From Elusimicrobiota bacterium (GTDB lineage: Bacteria > Elusimicrobiota > Elusimicrobia > 2-02-FULL-39-32): a stretch of 11,365 bases of DNA. The notes under the pieces are model-generated. The model did not search any database. It was not told the DNA's origin and worked only from the letters and a program-made list of their open reading frames with translations. This document shows positions 6,501 to 11,365 of the stretch, piece after piece (position 1 is the first letter of the stretch; every line of letters starts with the position of its first letter). A program made the translations under genes and the position numbers. The DNA lies in contig JAHFCA010000032.1 of the NCBI GenBank assembly GCA_023249715.1, forward strand, positions 1-11,365. Reading direction: 5' to 3'.

Positions 6501-9500
6501 AAAACATAAAGATGAAGCGGACACTCAGGCGAAGAGAACAACGGATGCCATGTTTAAGAGTATGGGAACCCGAGCCCATGTGCATTTGTCGGAAGGATTT
6601 GGCAGAGATGAAGTCGAGGAGAGTTTTGTGGCGGCAGAAGTCATCAATCCTCAAGGGGACAAAGGAACCCGCCATATTTTAATTGATGTTATTGAAGGAA
6701 CGAATTCCACCGCTTCCAATAATAACGGGAAGAAGAGAGAAGAAATTTCTGCTGCGGAGTCCGGCGGAACTTCTGCCATTGTGTATGGAGACGGCGTTAA
6801 ATCTTTAGGCAACGCTCCAGACATTTATGCGGACCAATTTTATACTCATGTAAAGAAAGATACAGCCCAGGTGCAAGCACTTGTGAATGCCGCTTTTACG
6901 AATGATACGGACGTCAATTTGGTACGAAAACTTTTGGAAACTATTGCTTCAGCCAACGATATTACCGTAAACGATTTAGAAATTGTAATCATGAAGCGCT
7001 CCAGAGAAACAAGGCGGTTGGGTTTATTGTTGGAAATCCAAGAACAGTATCCCGGTTTAACCATTACCCAAATTTCGGACGGAACTATGATGCATGGTCT
7101 TTTGGGCTCCTTGGGAGTAAAGGAGAACTTAATTACAGGCGGACATCGCAAACACAAAGTGATGTGGACGGTAGGCGGTAGCCCGGAAGCGTTTATGAAT
7201 TTAGCCGTTGGTTCTAAGGTGGAAGGAGCGGTTGGCGCCCTGACCCTCTATTCTAAAAATGTAAATTATGCGGCAGAGGGTTCTAAGGAAGAATCCCAGA
7301 ATCTTAATAGATCTCATGCCTTTAGCCAAGCGGAAAAAGATGAAATTATTAAACTCCGTCCCAAGGACGCACAGGAAATTTTAGAGGGAACTCGTATATT
7401 TGGTTTCAATGATATTAAAGGGCCAGTGAGCGGCTCTTTTGCTTTTATTACAGACAATGGTGTTTTCAATCAACCTGGAATTATAGAAATTGAACCGGGA
7501 GTTTACCGCGTACATACTCTATACATAGAAAATGGAGCACCTTCCATTGTAATTCAGGATATTACGAAGGAAGATTTAAAACCGATTCTAAAAACTTCTT
7601 TAGAGGAGGCGCAAAGAACCGGAAAGTTTCCAGACCCTGCCACCCTAAGCTCACTAGAAAAAGAAATTTATAGGGAAAATCCAAAACTTTTGGATGGGCT
7701 GCCATTGCCAGATGGGTCTATATTAAAAGTGCTTAGGGATTTAGAAGATTATCCGGAAAATGCGCTTATTCGAGATCAAATTTGGGACCGCCATTACAGT
7801 ACCTTTATAATAGAAAATAAAGAACTTGGATATATTTCTCATACGGCTGTGCATCGTTTAAGTATTGCTGAGAGCGATGTGGAAGATGTAAATGGGAAAC
7901 ATGCCGCCATGGGTGGCGCTCGCATGGCAAGCGAGAAGGAATATCCAAGTTACGAAGAAAGAATTCAAAAAGCGCTTGAACTCGGAAAAGAGATGAGTTT
8001 TAAAGATGCAGCTGCTGGTTTAAAATTGGGAGGATCTAAGCAATTAATTATTGTTAGAGACGAAATTAATACTAGTTTTAATCATCCGAGCGCGGAGAGA
8101 GACGCCGTTAACGCGAGCTTTGCTAAAAATACTGAATATTACACATCCTTTATGGATATGAAAGTTTTAGTTGGGCAGGATGGAAACGAGAGTGATAAAG
8201 ATCTAACGCATATGTTTCAGTATGCTCCCACCAGTATTATCCCAGACATTGGATATAAAATTGGAAAGGGTAGAATTCCCGCGCCTCCCACAGGGGTAGG
8301 CGTATGGGCCGCGATTCAAGCGGCGGTAGAGCGGGCATTTCCAAAGGAACCTTCTTTAAAAGGAAAAATAGCCGTTGTTCCAGGATTTGGTGGAGCAGGC
8401 CAACAGGTGGTTTACCGGTTACTTAAAGCAGGAGCAAATGTCGTTGCCATAGATCGTTCCCAAGAGGCGATCGCTGAACAATTGGAAAAATTTGAAGGAG
8501 TTCTGAAAGGGTATGTTGAAAAAGGAGAAATTACTGAAGACGAAGCTAAAGAATTTAAAGAAAGATTAAGAACATCCTATGGAACTTCGGTCGTTGATGC
8601 ATTGGTAAAGATTCAGGTTCGCCATATTGATATTTTTGCTCCTTGCGCGTTAAAGCATAGTTTGAATGAAACGGTCATCCGTTTCTTAAATGAGTTAGGC
8701 GTTAAAGTGATTGCGGGTTCGGAGAACGATGTTCTAGAAGATAGAAAAAATGATCCTAAACTCATGCGGGAATTGGGCATTGTGTTTGTGCCTGATTATA
8801 TTGCCAACCCTGGTGGAGCAATTTCAGCAAACGGCCATCTTAAAAATAACGATATTAGCGATGAGGGAATATTTAACAGAGTCTACAACAAAGTAAACGA
8901 AATTTTTGCCGGAGCGGATAAAACGGGTCTTACCGTTCAAGAATATGCCGATCAAACTTCTCGAGAAACTTTTGAAGGATTTTCGGATCAATCGCTTCTG
9001 CCAAAAGATCCTCGTTCTAAAAAAGATACCAAACCAGTTGTTGGTAACGATGAATTTATTAATCGAGTTAAAGCGACAATGAAAATAGGTGTTGAAGTTG
9101 TTAGGAGTGGGGTAACGCGAAAATTAGTTCTTCCCGATTCATTAAATGGAGAACTTTCTCTGGGTTCTATTAGAAATGGAAATGCGCAAAAGTGGATTAG
9201 TGAAAGTTTAAAGTTGCTTGGCGCTTCTATAGAAAATGTGGAAGTGCTGGATGCCACTGATGACGAGCGGCTGTTAGAAGAAGCGGTCGCTTCCGGAGAG
9301 ATCATTCAACTCCCGGACGGCAATTTTTATGCCAGGTCTCATCCCAAGGATGTGGCCCGTTCTGTAGAAAGAACGTTTATCGCCACTTCTAACCCTAAAG
9401 ATAGAGGAGCTAACAATAACTGGAGCCCAACAGAGGAAATTCTACCTAAAGTTCAAAAAAAGATGAGAAACGCCTTCTCCGGTAAAAAGGTTTATATTAT

Positions 9501-11365
9501 TCCGTACCTGATGGGGCCTGTTGGTTCTCCTGTTTCCCAAGTAGGAATCCAAATTACCGATAACCGGTATGTCGCTTTAAATATGATTCGCATGACCAAG
9601 GTTGGTAGAGCGGCGTTGCAAGAATTGGAGCGGACAGGAAAGTTTGTAAAAGCGATTCAGGTAACAGGAAATTTAAATGAAATTAAACGTACAGGAAAAG
9701 AAGATGATGATCGTTTTTTTGTAAGCATTCCAGATAGAAGAGAAATTTGGTCTTACGGTTCCGCCTATGGTGGAAACGCTTTGCTTGGGAAAAAGTTTCA
9801 CTCTTTAAGACAAGCTGGCTACGACGGCCGCGAGGAGGGGTGGCTGGCGGAGCACATGCTTATTCTTGAAGTGGAATATAAGAAAACAGGCGAGAAAAAA
9901 TATGTGGCGGCCGCGTTCCCTAGCGCTTCCGGAAAGACGAACCTCGCCATGATGCTCCCGCCGGATGCTTTAAAAGAAGATTATTCTATTCGCGTGGTTG
10001 GGGATGATATCGCCTGGCTTTTTATTGGAGAAGATGGAAAATTGCGAGCCATTAATCCAGAAAACGGATTTTTTGGAGTGGTTCCAGGGACTTCTGAAAA
10101 AACGAACCCCATGGCGATGGCGGCGATGGGCGCTAACACAAAAACACTCTTTACCAACGTGGCTTATAATGAAAAAACAGGAGAACTTTGGTGGGAAGGT
10201 AAAACTCCTAAACCCACTGAATTAGAAGGGTGGTTGGATTGGCAAGGAAAATACATTAAAGATAGAACTGCGGAGGAAGTGGATCAACCTTGGGCTCATC
10301 CCAATAGCCGATTTACCGCCTTTGCAAAAAATGCTCCCAATATTTCTCCGGAATTCGAAAATCCAAATGGTGTTCCCATTAGCGCCATTTTATTTGGCGG
10401 TAGGGTTACGGAAGGGGAGCCTTTAATTCGTCAACTTCCGGGTTATAAAAGCGGTATCTTCGACGCCGCGATGATGGGAGTAGAAGCGACCGCCGCCGCC
10501 GAGGGTAAAGCCGGCAAGTTTGAAGAAGACCCCTTCGCCATGAAACCTTTCTTTTCTTATAACGAAGGGGAGTACTACGCCCATTGGTTAAAAGTTTTGG
10601 GAAGAATAAAAGCAGAGAACCGTCCTACTTTCTTTCACGTGAACTGGTTTCGTAAAGATCAAGATGGAAAATTTTTATGGCCGGGTTATGGTGAAAATTT
10701 AAGAGCAGTGTTGTGGGCTCTAGACCGTTCGCAAAATAAGGGGGAATTCCTTTTGACACCTGTTGGAAATATTCCCACTCGAAACGCTCTTAACTTAAAT
10801 GGGTTGAATGTATCTGAAGATACATTGAATATTCTCCTTTCTTATGACCGTAGCTATTGGCTGAGACAAACCGAAAGATGGGATAAGTATGTAAATAGTT
10901 TAGAAAAATCAGGGGTTTTTCTTCCTAAAGATTTAGACAATATTAAGTATGGTTTTACGGATGGCATAACTTCTCCTATCAATCAATCCATTCCATCAAA
11001 GTTTTCAGAAAAAGAACAAGAATTAAACCGAAACGATCCCCGCAGCTTAAATGGAGCGATTATTGAAGAGGCGGATGGATCGGAGACGTCCATTCGAGTC
11101 CTTAGAAACCAAAGAGATTATCCCAGAGGTGTTCAACATTGGGATCAACATTTTGCCGTCTTTGAAATTGTGAATGAAAAGTTAGGGTACACATCCTATC
11201 TCTCCATACACCGTCTTACTCAAATAAATAGCAGAGAAGGAATTCTGAATGGTAGCTGGAGAGCTACTGGCGGCACGCGAATTAGAACCTATAGCAGGAA
11301 AGAAGCAGCTCTAGAGGATGCTTTGGAACTCTCTCGAGAGATGAGTTTTAAGAATGCGGGCGCCC
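3472..11365 (+). CDS. Giant multidomain metabolic fusion: signal peptide, TIKI/ChaN-like domain, membrane segments, FBPase II, amino acid dehydrogenase, GTP-PEPCK, second dehydrogenase (3' partial)
   Basis: One uninterrupted frame runs from ATG 3472 (AAGGAG site, signal peptide) to the right edge, giving at least 2631 residues with no stop and no frame change. Order by residue: signal peptide 1-37; putative TIKI/ChaN-like domain ~150-580; linker to ~720; two membrane segments ~722-745 and ~759-778; helical, possibly TPR-like region ~784-887; a third hydrophobic, signal-like segment ~886-918; class II fructose-1,6-bisphosphatase ~980-1355; Leu/Glu dehydrogenase ~1408-1845; GTP-dependent phosphoenolpyruvate carboxykinase ~1855-2492; second dehydrogenase from ~2512, cut by the window. 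The three enzymes are normally separate soluble proteins of about 335, 365 and 600 residues. Their functional link is gluconeogenesis from amino acids (inference). Active-site residues are largely intact. Whether the product stays whole, is proteolysed, or lies at the membrane cannot be told from sequence. Confidence 0.93.
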   Translation, partial: MIHFWIKKKNKSWLQSAASGIVTCFIFSTVSAPFAQANFWEERRKAMEELKANQESVQVASALGAATPQTIIGNGMLVSPNFPETILPNPGAQTSTEWINAALKRTGARTHIRKGFSQIPLDLVEKLERYGEIERISVAAGDKIKIVNGRITASRPVIFQIQDAHGIYGVQKNIAFIVRDLLGMGVGLVGVEGAEGVMQGIAQWSQYPDKESLMGVAGYLLKEGLLTGVEVAGLNSKGEVEFYGVEDGQKYLEQIHSFKDALKVTANVSEWYKEITERIEKLKWQSYPIRLGELDKKEKAYIKGKEKLGDWVSYLASLVHLEALYASNYPNVTKYLKAYQLEHAIDFKRVEGEQKKILKDLSERMDRKQMVELLEESLLYRLGKMSYGEFYGRLKERCRAADIRVTSEMEKYIQYVLRVDGIEREGLFSELKNLEGTAWSQLIGGDEKVKNLFQMDRDIQLIGKAIDFKLGVEDWKDYIGRAGEIERIGERSGILLTEEARKVLADVRLFNELSHERDEIFSQKLSQRMAEKGTKVALLIAGGYHSQGVEGELKDRSVSVITIRPRMELKEIKEGYHPLNSFKRDMIPLEKMFNPEKVTLAYPPITGNPDKFEAIEAGNTAKGVLNIVPDSIGALKGRDSPELDLERKGGVVHAIQGNAEVFAAKPEDKISLQRQVPKDAIQFDAIDPFDLQNKNIAIVALSHASGFFHFIKSLFARYQTHIKFATRVVGVWIAVQLPALSAVSTKVANDSQLTLQHKWGLFFAGAGLVSIVFLVLKESFIEGQNSDIFRARSAERYIKKGLKEYRNHHSDDAKTALANAEHAIQKIARDNSSNHYSKSSGYDKLAATYQKIGWHPNAIKAAGSRSEEYKRAHHYTGEYERARTEKGKFISLSILVIILTAGFSALLLAGATPVMAMAPGSVPLDPSHWSDLIQGILGSSVLGSLLTSLHTSAQTEEQIANQVVPFVVERASSDPSKEVAHRSAVLTAAVTVMKGLRGNVLGLTDKAEIKKHKDEADTQAKRTTDAMFKSMGTRAHVHLSEGFGRDEVEESFVAAEVINPQGDKGTRHILIDVIEGTNSTASNNNGKKREEISAAESGGTSAIVYGDGVKSLGNAPDIYADQFYTHVKKDTAQVQALVNAAFTNDTDVNLVRKLLETIASANDITVNDLEIVIMKRSRETRRLGLLLEIQEQYPGLTITQISDGTMMHGLLGSLGVKENLITGGHRKHKVMWTVGGSPEAFMNLAVGSKVEGAVGALTLYSKNVNYAAEGSKEESQNLNRSHAFSQAEKDEIIKLRPKDAQEILEGTRIFGFNDIKGPVSGSFAFITDNGVFNQPGIIEIEPGVYRVHTLYIENGAPSIVIQDITKEDLKPILKTSLEEAQRTGKFPDPATLSSLEKEIYRENPKLLDGLPLPDGSILKVLRDLEDYPENALIRDQIWDRHYSTFIIENKELGYISHTAVHRLSIAESDVEDVNGKHAAMGGARMASEKEYPSYEERIQKALELGKEMSFKDAAAGLKLGGSKQLIIVRDEINTSFNHPSAERDAVNASFAKNTEYYTSFMDMKVLVGQDGNESDKDLTHMFQYAPTSIIPDIGYKIGKGRIPAPPTGVGVWAAIQAAVERAFPKEPSLKGKIAVVPGFGGAGQQVVYRLLKAGANVVAIDRSQEAIAEQLEKFEGVLKGYVEKGEITEDEAKEFKERLRTSYGTSVVDALVKIQVRHIDIFAPCALKHSLNETVIRFLNELGVKVIAGSENDVLEDRKNDPKLMRELGIVFVPDYIANPGGAISANGHLKNNDISDEGIFNRVYNKVNEIFAGADKTGLTVQEYADQTSRETFEGFSDQSLLPKDPRSKKDTKPVVGNDEFINRVKATMKIGVEVVRSGVTRKLVLPDSLNGELSLGSIRNGNAQKWISESLKLLGASIENVEVLDATDDERLLEEAVASGEIIQLPDGNFYARSHPKDVARSVERTFIATSNPKDRGANNNWSPTEEILPKVQKKMRNAFSGKKVYIIPYLMGPVGSPVSQVGIQITDNRYVALNMIRMTKVGRAALQELERTGKFVKAIQVTGNLNEIKRTGKEDDDRFFVSIPDRREIWSYGSAYGGNALLGKKFHSLRQAGYDGREEGWLAEHMLILEVEYKKTGEKKYVAAAFPSASGKTNLAMMLPPDALKEDYSIRVVGDDIAWLFIGEDGKLRAINPENGFFGVVPGTSEKTNPMAMAAMGANTKTLFTNVAYNEKTGELWWEGKTPKPTELEGWLDWQGKYIKDRTAEEVDQPWAHPNSRFTAFAKNAPNISPEFENPNGVPISAILFGGRVTEGEPLIRQLPGYKSGIFDAAMMGVEATAAAEGKAGKFEEDPFAMKPFFSYNEGEYYAHWLKVLGRIKAENRPTFFHVNWFRKDQDGKFLWPGYGENLRAVLWALDRSQNKGEFLLTPVGNIPTRNALNLNGLNVSEDTLNILLSYDRSYWLRQTERWDKYVNSLEKSGVFLPKDLDNIKYGFTDGITSPINQSIPSKFSEKEQELNRNDPRSLNGAIIEEADGSETSIRVLRNQRDYPRGVQHWDQHFAVFEIVNEKLGYTSYLSIHRLTQINSREGILNGSWRATGGTRIRTYSRKEAALEDALELSREMSFKNAGA
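3919..5211 (+). other. Domain: putative TIKI/TraB/ChaN/EreA-superfamily hydrolase-like domain
   Basis: Residues ~150-580. The N-terminal end has IFQIQDAHG (H165) followed by a helix with Q171, then GVGLVGVEGAEG (E192, E195). The C-terminal end has VALLIAGGYHSQG (H545) followed by VSVITIRPR. A first His followed by Q, a strand ending in an acidic VE motif, and a distal GGxH motif before the last strand recall the TIKI/TraB/PrgY, ChaN haem-uptake and EreA group. A helical insert with the landmark FYGVEDGQKYL (residues ~242-252) fills the middle. Members include metal-dependent proteases and esterases, and haem-binding lipoproteins; many are extracytoplasmic, which fits the signal peptide. I assign the superfamily tentatively from motif layout and cannot name a substrate. 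Confidence 0.4.
5635..5805 (+). other. Two transmembrane segments (helical hairpin)
   Basis: Residues ~722-745 (core VVGVWIAVQLPALSAV) and ~759-778 (core GLFFAGAGLVSIVFLVL) are separated by a short polar loop. Basic residues lie before the first (K712, R717, K723, R727) and after the second (RARSAERYIKK). By the positive-inside rule both flanks would face the cytoplasm, which conflicts with a secreted N-terminal domain. Confidence 0.65.
5821..6132 (+). other. Helical, possibly TPR-like region
   Basis: Residues ~784-887 are alanine-, lysine- and tyrosine-rich amphipathic helices (AERYIKKGLKEY, KTALANAEHAIQKIA, DKLAATYQKIGWHPNAIKAA). Spacing is roughly that of tetratricopeptide repeats, which would suggest a scaffold or partner-binding role. 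The repeats are too divergent to count confidently. Confidence 0.35.
6127..6225 (+). other. Third hydrophobic segment, signal-peptide-like, just before the enzyme block
   Basis: Residues ~886-918 begin with basic KGK, continue through an ISLSILVIILTAGFSALLLA core, and end ATPVMAMAP, giving an AMA or VMA signal-peptidase-like site. The TP.xA ending resembles ATPAYA in the first gene of the window. It is either a transmembrane helix or an internal signal peptide. Which one it is decides whether the enzymes that follow are cytoplasmic. Confidence 0.6.
6409..7536 (+). other. Domain: class II fructose-1,6-bisphosphatase (GlpX family)
   Basis: Residues ~980-1355 match GlpX along its whole length. 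DEAD (D1017) stands at the position of the metal ligand D33 of E. coli GlpX, and SEG (E1041) at its GEG (E57). ILIDVIEGTNSTA (D1072, E1075) matches AVDPIEGTRMTA, and NAPDIYADQF matches NAPDMYMEKL. Further on, ITQISDGTM matches VFAIPDGDV, MWTVGGSPEA matches LYGIGGAPEG, and YRVHTLYI matches the C-terminal RRIQSIHYL. The enzyme hydrolyses fructose 1,6-bisphosphate to fructose 6-phosphate, the committed gluconeogenic step. Oddities are a basic, Asn-rich insert after the IEGT motif (NNNGKKREE) and loss of the second half of the GEGEID motif. Metal-binding acids are kept, so activity is plausible. Confidence 0.88.
7693..9006 (+). other. Domain: Glu/Leu/Phe/Val dehydrogenase (leucine-dehydrogenase-like), complete
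   Basis: Residues ~1408-1845 cover both lobes of the family. The catalytic lobe has HAAMGGARM, then MSFKDAAAGLKLGGSK with lysines K1511 and K1523 spaced twelve apart as in leucine dehydrogenase (K68, K80), and D1562 in YTSFMDM at the catalytic Asp position. APPTGVGVWAAIQAA leads into the Rossmann lobe, where GFGGAG (G1638, G1640, G1643) binds the dinucleotide and D1661 ends the second strand, favouring NAD. IFAPCALKHSLN, IAGSEND and PDYIANPGGAIS complete the signature. The reaction is oxidative deamination of a branched-chain or similar amino acid to a 2-oxo acid, with NADH and ammonia; substrate choice cannot be read from sequence. Length and motifs indicate a working enzyme. Confidence 0.9.
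9034..10947 (+). other. Domain: GTP-type phosphoenolpyruvate carboxykinase with Cys-to-Ser change in the P-loop
   Basis: Residues ~1855-2492 span the normal ~600-residue enzyme, which converts oxaloacetate and GTP to PEP, GDP and CO2. Landmarks are the PKDVAR substrate loop (R1963), IIPYLMGPVGSP, PDRREIWSYGSAYGGN with Y2099, and GKK (K2107, K2108). EEGWLAEHM supplies H2128, and VVGDDIAW supplies D2178 and D2179; with K2108 these form the Mn site. RAINPENGFFGV, the mobile lid VEATAAAEGKAG, and the guanine pocket FHVNWFRKD...KFLWPGYGEN follow. The kinase-1a P-loop reads FPSASGKTN: S2153 occupies the place of the hyper-reactive cysteine (C288 in rat PEPCK). The second arginine of GGRR is valine (V2312). 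Fold and activity type are near certain from motif density. Confidence 0.95.
11005..11365 (+). other. Domain: second Glu/Leu/Phe/Val dehydrogenase, N-terminal part only (cut by window end)
   Basis: From residue ~2512 the sequence repeats the N-terminal plan of the first dehydrogenase unit. SIRVLRNQRDYP parallels ILKVLRDLEDYP, HWDQHFAVFEIVNEKLGY parallels RHYSTFIIENKELGY, and the histidine of SIHRL parallels AVHRL. RATGGTRI parallels AMGGARM, and LELSREMSFKNAGA parallels LELGKEMSFKDAAA. K2627 is the first of the two family lysines; the window ends just before the second. The divergence indicates an old duplication rather than an assembly repeat. Gene length beyond the window is unknown. Confidence 0.82.

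Noticed and set aside
6846..7157. Reverse-strand open frame of ~100 codons inside the FBPase region; similar ones occur at 6316-6675, 8988-9305, 5285-5536 and elsewhere.
   Set aside because: All lie opposite strongly supported domains, show no family motifs and have no ribosome sites, so they are shadows of the real gene.
9998..10225. Forward-strand 75-codon frame inside PEPCK; also a 63-codon one at 6005-6196.
   Set aside because: Both lie in another frame over conserved coding sequence, with no recognisable protein features.
3472..11365. Whether the long frame could be an artefact of stop-codon recoding or an assembly fusion.
   Set aside because: Each enzyme domain aligns to its family under the standard code with no in-frame stop; genes nearby use TAA and TAG stops, and junctions show no frame shift. 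Assembly error cannot be fully excluded without reads.

Overview
The window is about 42% GC by eye, reads entirely on the + strand, and comes from a bacterium with very large fused proteins. Its main feature is a single open frame that starts at 3472 and is still open at 11365, at least 2631 codons. It strings together a signal peptide, a putative TIKI/ChaN-like domain, membrane segments, a helical repeat-like region, a class II fructose-1,6-bisphosphatase, a leucine/glutamate-type amino acid dehydrogenase, a GTP-type phosphoenolpyruvate carboxykinase (PEPCK), and the start of a second amino acid dehydrogenase. Giant proteins and metabolic fusions of this kind bring to mind Candidatus Omnitrophota (OP3) and related uncultured lineages. 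That placement is an inference from architecture; no marker gene is present.

Layout: 2-1870 is the 3' part of another multidomain gene, with a degenerate glutamate-dehydrogenase C-terminal (Rossmann) domain, a helical region, an internal signal-peptide-like segment and an unrecognised C-terminal domain. 1930-2169 and 2135-2713 are an overlapping pair: a small unknown protein and an AbiEii/DUF6036-type nucleotidyltransferase, resembling a toxin-antitoxin or defence cassette. 2714-3034 is non-coding and holds an 11-bp tandem repeat and a ~170-bp near-palindromic fold-back element. 3035-3403 is a stand-alone CheY-like response regulator, followed by a weak terminator-like hairpin and then the giant gene.

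How the parts may work together (inference): an amino acid dehydrogenase turns amino acids into 2-oxo acids plus NADH and ammonia, PEPCK turns oxaloacetate into PEP, and fructose-1,6-bisphosphatase completes the irreversible upper step of gluconeogenesis. A polypeptide carrying all three looks like a covalent gluconeogenesis-from-amino-acids assembly, which would suit a scavenging or predatory life on protein. Key active-site residues are mostly kept, so these domains look like enzymes rather than relics. One exception is the hyper-reactive P-loop cysteine of PEPCK, which is serine here. The signal-peptide-like segments buried inside both large proteins leave topology and possible proteolytic processing as the main open question.
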